A stretch of DNA of 36,689 nucleotides from Candidatus Olsenella pullicola (GCA_019117265.1 DXAB01000075.1:1-36689), one strand, 5' to 3'. Shown: positions 26,910 to 34,653, counted from the first letter of the stretch. Program-made: numbers and translations. Notes: generated by a model from the letters alone, not told the origin.

Positions 26910-27317
26910 CTATGCCTGGGCGAGAAGCTCGTTGATGTGGCGAATGCCCTCGTGCGAGGTCTCGATGCAGCGCTTTGCGAGCGCCTCGGGGTCAAGCCCC
27001 TCGTCGCGGCTGTTGATCGCCTCGATGAGCATGGGAAGGTTCGCGCCCGAAACGAGGTGGTAGTTGCGTGCGGTGCGCAGGCCCATGCTCGCGACGTTGC
27101 AGGGCGACCCACCAAAGAGGTCGCAGAGCACGAGCACGCCGTCGCCGGTGTCAACCTCCTCGAGCGCCGCGGCAAACTCGGAGCTGAGCTCGTCGACGTT
27201 TCCCTCGCGCCTGAGCGCGAGCGTCTTCACCTGCTGAGCGGGCCCCATGATGACCTCGCTGGCGCTCACGAGCCCCTCCGCAAGGCCGCCATGAGTCATG
27301 ACGACGATTCCGACCAT
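26910..27317 (-). CDS. PTS mannose-type EIIA
   Basis: 135 residues. The phospho-acceptor His9 is in IVVMTHGGLAEGL, and VLCDLFGGSPCNVA is the second family motif. First gene of a seven-gene operon (EIIA, EIIB, EIIC-D, ATC-hydrolase-like, M20, desulfidase-like, HAD). ATG 27317 has GGAGG 5 bases upstream, directly preceded by a tandem 10-base repeat. Confidence 0.95.
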   Translation of the reverse strand: MVGIVVMTHGGLAEGLVSASEVIMGPAQQVKTLALRREGNVDELSSEFAAALEEVDTGDGVLVLCDLFGGSPCNVASMGLRTARNYHLVSGANLPMLIEAINSRDEGLDPEALAKRCIETSHEGIRHINELLAQA

Positions 27318-27620
27318 TCATCCTCCTTACTTTTGATTACTTTTGAACGTCACAATTTCTTCAAAACTGCGCCTAGTGCGCGCTTTGGGTTGCATGGCAC
27401 TCTACCTAAGCCTCGACAGGCCATCTTTTGGCAGGGGTGAGCGGCATTTTTTCGCTTGTTGTCGAATTTCTCGCTGATTTGTCGTCAGATAGGGTGATAA
27501 TTAGATATTAAAGAAGGCAATTTTGCTCTATTTCACGTGTTTTTCGCTCTCTGTTTTGCAAAATGAATTTGCTCTATTTTGGTCAGTTATTTTTGTTAAT
27601 CAGAATAGAGGTACTTTATT
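27318..27620. promoter_or_regulatory. AT-rich divergent control region between the PTS operon and the ATPase gene
   Basis: 303 bases with no gene, strikingly AT-rich from 27440 onward against GC-rich neighbours. It contains a tandem 10-base repeat TTACTTTTGA (27327-27336 and 27337-27346) next to the EIIA ribosome-binding site. A 12-base direct repeat TTTGCTCTATTT occurs at 27522-27533 and 27568-27579, and the palindrome TTTTGCAAAA lies between those copies at 27554-27563. GATAAT at 27496-27501 is a possible plus-strand -10. No -24/-12 sigma-54 promoter is evident. The repeats are candidate regulator sites; the regulator is unknown. Confidence 0.55.
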
Positions 27621-28904
27621 ATGAAAATGGACAAGCAGGACCAGGGATATCTGCGCCCTCACGGCTACCGAATGAGGCTCGTTGACGGAAAGCTCCGCCA
27701 TCTCCTCAAAAGCCACACAATCGTGCGCCTTGTTGGCCCCCACGGTGCGGGAAAGAGCTGGACCGCGCTCGCCCAGGCCCGAAGCGTTATTGCCGCAGAC
27801 GACGAGGGCATCCGCCCCATCATCGAGACCAACCCGGATCGCGCGCTGCAGGGCGGTCTGTCTCCGCACGTTATCGACGAGTGGCAGCTCATCCCCTCCC
27901 TCGCCAAGTCGGCGGCGCAGTCTCGCGACGGGTCGTTCCTTCTCGTGAGCTCAGTTGATGGCCGGCCCGAGGAGGAGCGCCATGTTGCGAGCACCCCGAT
28001 CGTCCGGCTCTGGCCCCTCTCGCTTGCCGAGGCCGGCCTTTCCAACGTGAGCGTCTCCCTTATGGGGCTCTTCACCCACAACTTCTATCCGATGTCGTGT
28101 CCAATGGGCCTCCCCGAGGTTGCCGAGGCAATCTGTCAGGGCGGGTGGCCCCGCCTTCAGGGTCTGGGGGCGGATGCCTCCGCGCGACTCATCCGAGTTC
28201 TGCTGCAGACCGTCATGGAGAACGAGCTGCCAAAGCGGGGCAAGCGGATCCCCATGGCGGTAAAGGTCGCCTGCGCGCACGCCGCCTGCGATTGGCAGGC
28301 AACCTACGAGGACTATGCGGCATATGCCCGCGACCGCGGCGAGAAGCCCTTCTCGAGAAACACCGCGCGTGATTACCGGCAGCTCTTCCTTGATACGTAT
28401 CTTGCCTATGCCGTTGAGGGATGGCGGGCGCCCATTCGCTCCACCTCACGCGTGAGGTTCAAGCCGCGAATGCAGTTCGTAGACCCATCCATCCCCGCCA
28501 TGTGGCTCACGCACACGCCGGACACGCTGCTCCAAGACGCTCCCGCGCTCCTCTCGCTTCTGCGCTGCCTCGTTCTGCGCGACCTCAACGTCTACGCGTC
28601 CGTGCTCGAGATGGAGGCCGCGCCCACGGTGAGATACTACGCGGACTCCGACGGGGCTCGCGCCGATGCCGTGATCACCCTGTCGGACGGCAGGTGGGGA
28701 GCAATCAACGTTGCGATTGGCGAGACTCAGTTTGATGAGGCGGCCCGCGGGCTCACGCGCCTGAGAAGCAAGCTCCGCAAGAACCCTGCCGCCGACTGCC
28801 CCGACCCCACGTTCCTCGCCGTCATCATGGGCAGTTGTGCGCGACCTCGGCTCGACAAGAAGACGGGCGTGTACGCCTTCCCCGTCGGCGCGCTCACGAT
28901 GTGA
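27621..28904 (+). CDS. AAA-type P-loop ATPase with DUF4143-like C-terminal region
   Basis: 427 residues. Walker A GPHGAGKS (39-46), Walker-B-like VIDEWQLIPSL near 84-94, and LWPLSLAEAG near 130 are the typical ATPase core of this large, poorly understood family. A winged-helix-like segment (about 200-255) and a C-terminal nuclease-like fold follow. The nuclease-like motif is degenerate: RADAVITLSDGRWGAINVAIG has Asn-Val-Ala where relatives have Glu-Val-Lys, so cutting activity is unlikely. AGAGG precedes ATG 27621. It is divergent from the PTS operon behind an AT-rich region, and a REP-like pair follows its stop within seven bases. Role unknown. Confidence 0.78.
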   Translation: MKMDKQDQGYLRPHGYRMRLVDGKLRHLLKSHTIVRLVGPHGAGKSWTALAQARSVIAADDEGIRPIIETNPDRALQGGLSPHVIDEWQLIPSLAKSAAQSRDGSFLLVSSVDGRPEEERHVASTPIVRLWPLSLAEAGLSNVSVSLMGLFTHNFYPMSCPMGLPEVAEAICQGGWPRLQGLGADASARLIRVLLQTVMENELPKRGKRIPMAVKVACAHAACDWQATYEDYAAYARDRGEKPFSRNTARDYRQLFLDTYLAYAVEGWRAPIRSTSRVRFKPRMQFVDPSIPAMWLTHTPDTLLQDAPALLSLLRCLVLRDLNVYASVLEMEAAPTVRYYADSDGARADAVITLSDGRWGAINVAIGETQFDEAARGLTRLRSKLRKNPAADCPDPTFLAVIMGSCARPRLDKKTGVYAFPVGALTM

Positions 28905-28910
28905 CGGCCC

Positions 28911-29083
28911 GACAAAGGTGATGACAAAGGTGACAGGGTAAAGTGTCATCATTTTGGCCGCCGGGCCTTCTCGGGGCGCACACCGCGCCGAGAAGGTATA
29001 GAGCGGCGCCCCGGGCGGCGTTGGGGCCGTCCGGGGCGCACATGACAAACTACCCTGTCACTTTTGTCAGGTTTCTTTGTCAG
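28911..29083. repeat. Inverted pair of REP-like units (copies 5 and 6) enclosing a GC-rich core
   Basis: Left unit (plus) carries GACAAAGGTGA, then TGACAAAGGTGACAGGGTA, ending TGTCATCATTTTGG near 28955. Right unit (minus), 29043-29083, reads AACCTGACAAAAGTGACAGG and continues to TTTGTCAT, preceded by a second AACCTGACAAAG. About 85 bases of GC-rich sequence with CCTTCTCGG/CCGAGAAGG complementarity lie between. The element fills the whole space between the convergent ATPase and purH genes, like a BIME or small non-autonomous element. Confidence 0.85.
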
Positions 29084-29084
29084 G

Positions 29085-30716
29085 TTAGTGGCGGAAGTGG
29101 CGGTTGCCGGTGAAGACCATCGCAATGCCGTGCTCGTTGCAGGCCTCGATGGACTCGTCGTCGCGCTTGGAGCCGCCGGGCTGGATGATGCAGGTCACGC
29201 CATGCTCCGCGAGCACGTCAACGTTGTCGCGGAACGGGAAGAACGCGTCGGACGCGCAGGCGTAGCCGCCCTTCTCCACACCCATGCGCTCGCAGGCCTC
29301 ATCCGCACGCTGGCAGGCCAGAAGCGCGGAGTCAACGCGGTTGGGCTGGCCCGGGCCCATGCCAATACCGGCCTTGCCCTTGGAGACGAGGATGGCGTTG
29401 GACTTCACGCCCTTGCAGACGCGCCAGGCAAACATGAGCTCGTCCATCTCCTCCGGCGTGGGCTTGCGCTCGGTGGGACAGGTGAAGGTCTCGGGGTCCT
29501 CGGACACGGTGTCGACGTTCTGGACGAGGATGCCGCCGTCGATGGAGCGCAGCTCAAACTCGGCGTGGCCCTCGGCGCCACCCGTGGCAAGCACGCGCAG
29601 GTTGGGGCGCTTGGCCATGCGCTCGATCGCCTCGGGGGTGTAGCTCGGGGCGATGATGACCTCGACGAACTGGCCGTTCTCGTCAAAGGCGTGCTCAACC
29701 AGCTCAAAGGGCACCTCTCGGTTGCAGGCGATGATGCCGCCAAAGGCGCTCTTGGGGTCGCACGCGAAGGCGCGGTCGTAAGCCGTGGTGACGTCGTCGG
29801 CCACGGCGGAGCCGCACGGGTTCTGATGCTTCAAGATCACGCAGGCCGGGCCGTCGAACTCGCGCACGAGGTTCCAGGCGGCATCAGCGTCGAGGTAGTT
29901 GTTGTAGGAGAGCGGCTTGCCCTGAATCTGATCGGCGCCCACGAGGGGGTTGGCGGAGGAGCAGGCGTCGGCCATCTCGTCGGCAAAGCGGTAGACCGCG
30001 GCCGTCTGCTGGGGGTTCTCTCCGTAGCGCAGGTCGTCGACCTTCTCGAGGTAGAAGCCCAGCTCCTCGGGCATTGCAGGCTCGTCGTCGCACTCGTCGT
30101 CAGCAAAGTCCTCGTCGTAGCGGTCAGCAAGCCACATGGCAATGGCGGCATCGTAGTTTGCCGTGGTCTCGTAGACCTTGAGCTGCAGGTAGCGACGCAG
30201 CTCCAGAGACGTGCAGCCATTGTTGGCGCGCATCTCCTCGAGAATCTCGTCGTAGTCCGCCGGATCGGAGACCACGGTCACGGACGCGGCGTTCTTGGCG
30301 GCGGAGCGCAGCATTGAGGGGCCGCCGATGTCAATGTGCTCGATGGCGTCGTCAAAGGTGACGTCCGGCTTGGCCACGGTCTTCTCAAACTCGTAGAGGT
30401 TCACGCACACAAGGTCGATCATGCCGATGCCGTGCTCTGCGGCCTCGGCCATGTGCGCAGGGTTGTCGCGGCGGGCGAGAAGGCCTCCGTGCACCTTGGG
30501 GTGGAGGGTCTTCACACGGCCGTCCATCATCTCCGGGAAGCCCGTGTACTGCTCGATGGGCACCACGTGGACACCGGCCTCCTCGAGCACGCGAGCGGTG
30601 CCCCCGGTTGAGATCACCTCGACCCCAAACTCATCCTCGAGCGCCTTGACGAAGTCAACGACGCCGGTTTTGTCGGTTACCGAGACGAGCGCGCGCTTGA
30701 TGGGAGTGTCTGCCAT
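29085..30716 (-). CDS. purH: Bifunctional AICAR transformylase / IMP cyclohydrolase
   Basis: 543 residues. It catalyses the last two steps of purine nucleotide synthesis, formylating AICAR with 10-formyl-THF and closing the ring to IMP. The N-terminal MGS-like cyclohydrolase domain has SVTDKTG, STGGTA and [18 protein letters not shown]. The C-terminal transformylase has RYGENPQQ, the KHQNPCG motif, [10 protein letters not shown] and a terminal NRHFRH. An acidic insert ([18 protein letters not shown]) lies between the domains. AAGGAGG precedes ATG 30716. The REP-like pair abuts its stop codon. Confidence 0.97.
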   Translation of the reverse strand: MADTPIKRALVSVTDKTGVVDFVKALEDEFGVEVISTGGTARVLEEAGVHVVPIEQYTGFPEMMDGRVKTLHPKVHGGLLARRDNPAHMAEAAEHGIGMIDLVCVNLYEFEKTVAKPDVTFDDAIEHIDIGGPSMLRSAAKNAASVTVVSDPADYDEILEEMRANNGCTSLELRRYLQLKVYETTANYDAAIAMWLADRYDEDFADDECDDEPAMPEELGFYLEKVDDLRYGENPQQTAAVYRFADEMADACSSANPLVGADQIQGKPLSYNNYLDADAAWNLVREFDGPACVILKHQNPCGSAVADDVTTAYDRAFACDPKSAFGGIIACNREVPFELVEHAFDENGQFVEVIIAPSYTPEAIERMAKRPNLRVLATGGAEGHAEFELRSIDGGILVQNVDTVSEDPETFTCPTERKPTPEEMDELMFAWRVCKGVKSNAILVSKGKAGIGMGPGQPNRVDSALLACQRADEACERMGVEKGGYACASDAFFPFRDNVDVLAEHGVTCIIQPGGSKRDDESIEACNEHGIAMVFTGNRHFRH

Positions 30717-30737
30717 AAGCCCTCCTTGGAAATGTGG

Positions 30738-30749
30738 ACCGCTTGCGGT
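30738..30749. promoter_or_regulatory. Short dyad between purH and the GNAT gene
   Basis: ACCGC-TT-GCGGT, a perfect 12-base inverted repeat in the 69-base divergent gap, 22 bases before the purH start. It could be an operator for one or both genes, but it is short and could arise by chance at this GC content. Confidence 0.3.
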
Positions 30750-30785
30750 ACCGTCTCTCTTACGATACCTCAGCTAGGAGACAAC

Positions 30786-31436
30786 ATGTCAGAGAACGTC
30801 GGAGAACTCGCGCTGCGCCCCTTTGAAAAGCGGGACTTCCACCCCCTTGTCACCCTCATCGCCAAGACGTGGCTCGCGGACTTTCCCGGCCAGCCCGGCG
30901 AGCTCGCCTCAACGGTGGAGCTCTGCGACTACCTGGGTCACACCACGTGGTCGCTCGTTGCCGAGCGGCAAGGCACGCTTCTTGGTGCCGTGCTTCTTGC
31001 CGAGAAGGACGGCGAGGTGGCGGACGCCGACGAGTGGCATGACCGCGGGGCCGCCGCCGAGCGCGAGGCGGCGCAGAGCCCTGACGCCACGCGCGCAATG
31101 GACCTCGAGATGGCAGGCGTCGTGGAGGGGGCAGGGCTGGCTCTTGACTACGAGAAGACCGGTGCACCCGAGACCGCCGCGACGCTCAAGCTGCTCATCG
31201 TCTCCCCGGAGGCGCGCGGCCTTGGCATTGGGCGCAAGCTCATAGACGCCGTCCGCGCGCACCTGCGCAAGCGCGGGGTCGCCGGCTACTACCTGCTCAC
31301 GGACGACAACTGCGACGTCTCGTTCTACGACCACATGGGGCTCAGCCGGGAGGTCCGCCGCCGCTCCGAGGTAACGTGGCCGGGCGAGGAGCCGGATGCC
31401 GACTTTGGGATCTACGTCTACTCCGAGCGCCTGTAG
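30786..31436 (+). CDS. GNAT-family N-acetyltransferase
   Basis: 216 residues. Motif A, LLIVSPEARGLGIGRKLIDAVRAHL (about 153-177), includes the R-G-x-G-x-G acetyl-CoA pyrophosphate loop. GYYLLTDDNCDVSFYDHMGL follows as motif B, ending in a typical IYVYSERL strand. Residues 75-125 are an Ala/Glu-rich insertion not found in the minimal fold. AGGAG lies 5 bases before ATG 30786. The acetylated substrate cannot be read from sequence. Confidence 0.9.
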   Translation: MSENVGELALRPFEKRDFHPLVTLIAKTWLADFPGQPGELASTVELCDYLGHTTWSLVAERQGTLLGAVLLAEKDGEVADADEWHDRGAAAEREAAQSPDATRAMDLEMAGVVEGAGLALDYEKTGAPETAATLKLLIVSPEARGLGIGRKLIDAVRAHLRKRGVAGYYLLTDDNCDVSFYDHMGLSREVRRRSEVTWPGEEPDADFGIYVYSERL

Positions 31437-31670
31437 CGCCCGGCACGTGACAGGATGTTCGGATTTCCGGTTTTCACTGCTAAACCGAGGTATTTTCAGC
31501 ATGATGAAGCAAAGTGCGCATCGTCCCAGCATCATGGGCCATCAAATTCAGCGCCACCTCGAGCCCTTTGGCGCCATCGAGGCGTCTTCTTGCGGCGATC
31601 CTGGGCGTGCGAGAGGCGGCATGTCATCGACCGGACGGCGTGTATGTGATCTCATCCGGAGCCTAGGGGC
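31437..31670 (+). other. Intergenic stretch without a supported gene
   Basis: 234 bases between the acetyltransferase and gluQ. Short open frames exist in two phases (31455-31649 and 31396-31674). Neither has a convincing ribosome-binding site or a family pattern. The segment 31451-31520 is noticeably more AT-rich (around TTTTCACTGCTAAACCG) and may be the gluQ promoter region or a remnant. Confidence 0.4.
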
Positions 31671-32642
31671 ATGAGGGGAGATGCGACACCTCACGTGCGC
31701 GGCAGGTTTGCGCCAACGCCCTCGGGTCGCATGCACCTGGGAAACGCGTTCTCCGCGCTCATGGCATGGCTCTCCTCGCGCTCGGCGGGCGGGGAGATGG
31801 TGATGCGGGTCGAGGACCTTGACCCGCGAGCCCAGAGCCGCGAGCGCGCCGAGCTGCTTATGCACGACCTTGAGTGGCTGGGACTCACCTGGGACGAGGG
31901 GCCGTACTACCAGAGCGAGCGCGCCGAGCTCTACGGCGCAGCGCTCGAGGAGCTCTCCGCGCGCGGGCTCACCTACCCCTGCTTCTGCTCGCGCGCCGAG
32001 CTCCATGCGGCAACCGCGCCGCACGCCTCCGACGGCGCGCCCATCTACCCCGGCACATGCCGGAAGCTCTCCGCGGATGAGGTTGCCCGCCGCAGTGCGA
32101 CGCGCCCGCCGGCCGTGCGCCTGCGGGTTCCGGACGAGGGCGACCCCGCAGGCACCATCGAGTTCTCCGACCTGGCCTTTGGCGCTCGGCGCGAGGTGCT
32201 CGCGCGCGAGTGCGGGGACTTTCTCGTGCGGCGCAGCGACGGCGTTGTGGCCTACCAGCTTGCCGTGGTGGTAGACGATGCCCTCATGGGCATAAACCAG
32301 GTGGTGCGCGGGTGCGACCTTCTCGGCTCGTGCGCGCGGCAGATCTACCTGGGGCGCCTTCTTGGGTACGAGACGCCCGCCTACGGACACGTTCCCCTGC
32401 TCGTGGCCCCGGACGGCAGGCGTCTCTCAAAGCGCGAGAAGGACCTCGACCTCGGAGCGCTTCGCGAGCGCGGCGCGCGCCCCGAGCGCATTGTGGGAGC
32501 ACTCGCGGCGGCGGCCGGTCTGTGCGACCCAGGAACGGACATAACGCCCAACGAGCTGGTGGCGCTCTTCGCCTGGGATAAGATCGCCGCGCATCGGGAC
32601 AGCATCGTCGTTGACGATGCGTTTCTTGCTCGGCTCGTCTGA
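31671..32642 (+). CDS. gluQ: Glutamyl-Q tRNA(Asp) synthetase
   Basis: 323 residues, matching the truncated glutamyl-tRNA-synthetase paralogues that lack the anticodon-binding domain. GRFAPTPSGRMHLGN (11-25) holds the HIGH-like motif, RRLSKREKDLDL (250-261) the KMSKS-like motif. The zinc site Cys104-x-Cys106...Tyr126...Cys130 (YPCFCSR, YPGTCR) is typical of GluQRS. It attaches glutamate to queuosine at position 34 of tRNA-Asp. With QueT at 5860 it suggests this organism salvages queuosine precursors and modifies the product further. The ribosome-binding site before ATG 31671 is weak. Confidence 0.93.
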   Translation: MRGDATPHVRGRFAPTPSGRMHLGNAFSALMAWLSSRSAGGEMVMRVEDLDPRAQSRERAELLMHDLEWLGLTWDEGPYYQSERAELYGAALEELSARGLTYPCFCSRAELHAATAPHASDGAPIYPGTCRKLSADEVARRSATRPPAVRLRVPDEGDPAGTIEFSDLAFGARREVLARECGDFLVRRSDGVVAYQLAVVVDDALMGINQVVRGCDLLGSCARQIYLGRLLGYETPAYGHVPLLVAPDGRRLSKREKDLDLGALRERGARPERIVGALAAAAGLCDPGTDITPNELVALFAWDKIAAHRDSIVVDDAFLARLV

Positions 32643-32665
32643 GACGCAGGCGTGGCGGTCTCAAG

Positions 32666-32689
32666 GTATTTCTCGCCAACGAGAAATAC
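32666..32689 (+). other. Hairpin between gluQ and tRNA-Ser
   Basis: Perfect 10-bp stem GTATTTCTCG/CGAGAAATAC with a CCAA loop, immediately upstream of the tRNA-Ser promoter. No T-run follows, so it may be a weak terminator for gluQ or a dyad operator. Confidence 0.5.
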
Positions 32690-32694
32690 GAGCG

Positions 32695-32723
32695 TTGTGA
32701 GTTGGGCCGTTGTGGGGTATCAT
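32695..32723 (+). promoter_or_regulatory. Promoter of tRNA-Ser
   Basis: TTGTGA (32695-32700), a 17-base spacer, then TATCAT (32718-32723). Transcription would begin about ten bases before the mature tRNA. Confidence 0.65.
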
Positions 32724-32738
32724 GCTCTAGCACCTATT

Positions 32739-32830
32739 GGAGAGCTGACCGAGAGGCCGAAGGTGCTCGCCTGCTAAGCGAGTATAGGATGCAAATCCTA
32801 TCTGGGGTTCGAATCCCCAGCTCTCCGCCA
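32739..32830 (+). tRNA. tRNA-Ser(GCU)
   Basis: Acceptor GGAGAGC pairs with GCTCTCC. Anticodon stem CTCGC/GCGAG encloses loop CTGCTAA with anticodon GCT. A long variable arm typical of serine tRNAs (around TAGGATGCAAATCCTA), the T-loop GGTTCGAATCC, and an encoded CCA end are present. Reads AGC and AGU. Confidence 0.97.
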
Positions 32831-32839
32831 GACTGTTCG

Positions 32840-32875
32840 GGCCCGTTCCGCCACGTGCGGAGCGGGCCTCTTTTG
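32840..32875 (+). terminator. Intrinsic terminator of tRNA-Ser
   Basis: GGCCCGTTCCGC (32840-32851) pairs with GCGGAGCGGGCC (32857-32868), twelve pairs with one G-T, a 5-base loop, then TCTTTTGT. Confidence 0.88.
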
Positions 32876-32914
32876 TGCCCGTCACCACATCTTTGACATT
32901 TTTCCAACTCACGC

Positions 32915-32946
32915 TTGACGGACGGCAAAGCGCGTGGCAATATACT
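32915..32946 (+). promoter_or_regulatory. Promoter of tRNA-Arg
   Basis: TTGACG (32915-32920) followed after 17 bases by CAATAT (32938-32943), overlapping TATACT (32941-32946, 20-base spacer). The tRNA begins ten bases further on. Confidence 0.6.
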
Positions 32947-32955
32947 CAACTGCAC

Positions 32956-33032
32956 GCGGCGTTACCTCAGCTGGATAGAGGACCTGACTACGAATCAGGG
33001 CGTCATAGGTTCGAATCCTATACGCCGCACCA
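32956..33032 (+). tRNA. tRNA-Arg(ACG)
   Basis: Acceptor GCGGCGT pairs with ACGCCGC. Anticodon stem CCTGA/TCAGG holds loop CTACGAA with anticodon ACG, expected to be edited to ICG by TadA. T-loop GGTTCGAATCC and encoded CCA are present. Confidence 0.97.
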
Positions 33033-33041
33033 CGCAAGTTA

Positions 33042-33070
33042 CGGGAGGCTCCTTCGGGAGCCTCCCGTTT
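33042..33070 (+). terminator. Intrinsic terminator of tRNA-Arg
   Basis: Perfect 11-bp stem CGGGAGGCTCC/GGAGCCTCCCG closed by the very stable TTCG tetraloop and followed by TTTT. Confidence 0.92.
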
Positions 33071-33126
33071 TGCGTATCGTCGGCATGCTCGCGTAAATCG
33101 GGTGCGAAGCTGCCGCCCCGTCACCG

Positions 33127-33996
33127 TCACGCACCAAGGCCAAAGTCGCGCAGGCAGAGGTCGAGGTCCTCCTCAAAGGTGCCCAGACTGATTCCCGCCG
33201 CGCGAATCTTGTCTGACGCAAGGCGGAAGTCGCGCGGGCGCTCGGCATAGGTGCTCTCGTCCGGAAGGATGAGCCGGTCGACCTCGGCGGCGGGGCACCC
33301 CAGGCGCTCCGCGACCAGGCGTGCGGTCTCATACGTGGTGCGACCATTTTGACTGGCAACGTGATACGCCCCGCTCGAAAGCTCAAGAATCGCGGGAAGC
33401 TGGCCCGCAAAGCGCTGGGCGTAGGTCATGTTGCGGCGCTCATGCACCCTAAACGCCGTGGGCTTGCCGGAGCGCAGGACGCCCATCACGTTGGTGAGAA
33501 TGTTGGGAGAGGGCCGCACGCCGGGCATGGCCAGGCCAAACATCCACGAGAGGCGCAGGATGAGATAGTCATCGACGTTTTCCCTGATCCAGGCATCGGC
33601 CTCCATCTTCTGCTGGCCGTAGCGCGTCGTTGAGGCCTGCTCGTCCTCCTCCGAGAAGGGCGCCGTACCGGGAGAGGCGTTGAAGCACTGCTCCGTAGAG
33701 ATGAACACGACCCTCCTTCCGAGCTCGTGGCAGGCGCGCGCGATGGCGATGGCGGACTCGGTGTTCACGCGATGCGTGCCCTCGGGGTCCTGCTCGCAAT
33801 GGGCGGTCGTGGCGTCCGCCGCCATGTGAAGGCACACGTCAAAGTCCGCGGAGCGGACGAAGGCCTCCACGCCAGAGGGGTCTCGAAAGTCAACGTCGGA
33901 ATGGGAGACGCGGAGGAACTCGTAGCGCCCCGCGTTGTAGAGCTGGGCCAGGCTCGCCAGATAGCCATTTGCCCCCGTGATGAGAATGCACCGCAT
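33127..33996 (-). CDS. RmlD-like NAD(P)-dependent sugar-nucleotide reductase/epimerase
   Basis: 289 residues, extended short-chain dehydrogenase fold. N-terminal ILITGANGYLA is the nucleotide-binding loop. CLHMAADATTAHCEQDP and VNTESAIAIARAC follow the RmlD pattern, and YGQQKMEAD gives the catalytic Tyr-x-x-x-Lys. FISTEQCFNASPGTAPFSEED resembles the dTDP-4-dehydrorhamnose reductase signature, with TEQCFN in place of STDYVFDG. No rmlA, B or C lies nearby, so the rhamnose role is uncertain; related proteins act on other NDP-sugars. AAAGGGG precedes ATG 33996. Confidence 0.82.
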   Translation of the reverse strand: MRCILITGANGYLASLAQLYNAGRYEFLRVSHSDVDFRDPSGVEAFVRSADFDVCLHMAADATTAHCEQDPEGTHRVNTESAIAIARACHELGRRVVFISTEQCFNASPGTAPFSEEDEQASTTRYGQQKMEADAWIRENVDDYLILRLSWMFGLAMPGVRPSPNILTNVMGVLRSGKPTAFRVHERRNMTYAQRFAGQLPAILELSSGAYHVASQNGRTTYETARLVAERLGCPAAEVDRLILPDESTYAERPRDFRLASDKIRAAGISLGTFEEDLDLCLRDFGLGA

Positions 33997-34266
33997 CTGC
34001 TGACCCCTTTCTAGTCAATCTCGTCGGCACCGTGGCGGGCGCGCAGCGTCTCAAGACGGCACCCATTCACTCCCCTCGAAATTGATATGTTATTAACATA
34101 ACAACTATCATTTTTCAATATGTCATATGCATGTCAGTACATACTATTGACGCTGAAGACTCGATGGCGCCCTATGACAAGGCTCGTGAAGACCCCTCCC
34201 CTCCAAGATCGAGAACGCAACCTATCCCGAAGGCCGGGCCTGAGCGCAGGACAGGATGCCCAAGCC
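33997..34266. other. Gene-free, partly AT-rich region upstream of the reductase gene
   Basis: 270 bases without a supported gene. Positions 34078-34155 are AT-rich. They contain a perfect 15-base dyad at 34086-34100 (TATGTTA-T-TAACATA) and overlapping ATATGTCATATGCATGTC sequence, which look like an operator/promoter for the minus-strand reductase or remains of transferred DNA. The rest (34170-34266) shows nothing I recognise. Confidence 0.4.
34086..34100. promoter_or_regulatory. Operator-like 15-base dyad
   Basis: TATGTTA and TAACATA flank a single T in an AT-rich pocket 90 bases upstream of the reductase start. Typical size for a dimeric HTH repressor site; no regulator gene is adjacent. 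Confidence 0.4.
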
Positions 34267-34623
34267 TTAGCCTCGCTGCTGCGCCGGCCTGAACTGCACC
34301 CCGCTTTTGGCGCCCATTCCGGTAAAGGCATACGCGACCCCGCGCGCGTCGCAGAGGTCCATCAGGTCAACGATGTCATTCTCCTCACGAGAAAGGTACG
34401 CGCGAAGAGACCGCTCGCCGACAGACCCCACCGCGTAGAGCAGCTCCCGCACGGCCTCCGGCGCAAACATCACGCGCATGCTCCTCTCCTCGTCGCCATA
34501 GGCGATGAGCGCAGAGGGGCCCGCGAGGTTCTCCTGCACCACAACGCAGCCGTCCTCCTCCCCGATGAGCATCGAGCGGACGTCCCCGGCACCCTCAAAC
34601 CGCGCAACCTCTTCTACCTGCAT
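34267..34623 (-). CDS. Hypothetical protein, predicted SOS-regulated
   Basis: 118 residues, no family recognised. Begins MQVEEVARFEGAGDVRSM, mixed alpha/beta composition, no signal peptide or membrane segment, so probably cytoplasmic. A predicted beta-rich N-terminal half (VVVQENLAGPSALIAYGD) is followed by helices (EAVRELLYAV, RSLRAYLSREENDIVDLMDLC) and a Gly-rich tail. ATG 34623 has GGAGGGAG upstream. Longer frames to 34911 would run into serS. The promoter is overlaid by two GAAC-N4-GTTC sites, the LexA-binding core in Gram-positive bacteria, so it is probably induced by DNA damage. It follows serS on the same strand but has its own promoter. Confidence 0.75.
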   Translation of the reverse strand: MQVEEVARFEGAGDVRSMLIGEEDGCVVVQENLAGPSALIAYGDEERSMRVMFAPEAVRELLYAVGSVGERSLRAYLSREENDIVDLMDLCDARGVAYAFTGMGAKSGVQFRPAQQRG

Positions 34624-34653
34624 ATCTTCTCCCTCCTCGCATCCTGTGACCTC

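Noticed and set aside
27380-27400. Possible sigma-54 promoter around TTGCATGGCAC
   Set aside because: The TGGCAC and TTGCA elements are in the wrong order and spacing for a -24/-12 promoter on either strand.
24525-27440. A 971-codon plus-strand open frame opposite the PTS operon
   Set aside because: It runs antisense through four well-recognised genes, is rich in Gly/Val/Asp/His/Arg as expected of a reverse frame in GC-rich DNA, and has no family motifs.
31455-31649. Small open frame before gluQ
   Set aside because: No convincing ribosome-binding site, biased His/Arg/Ser composition and no recognisable family.
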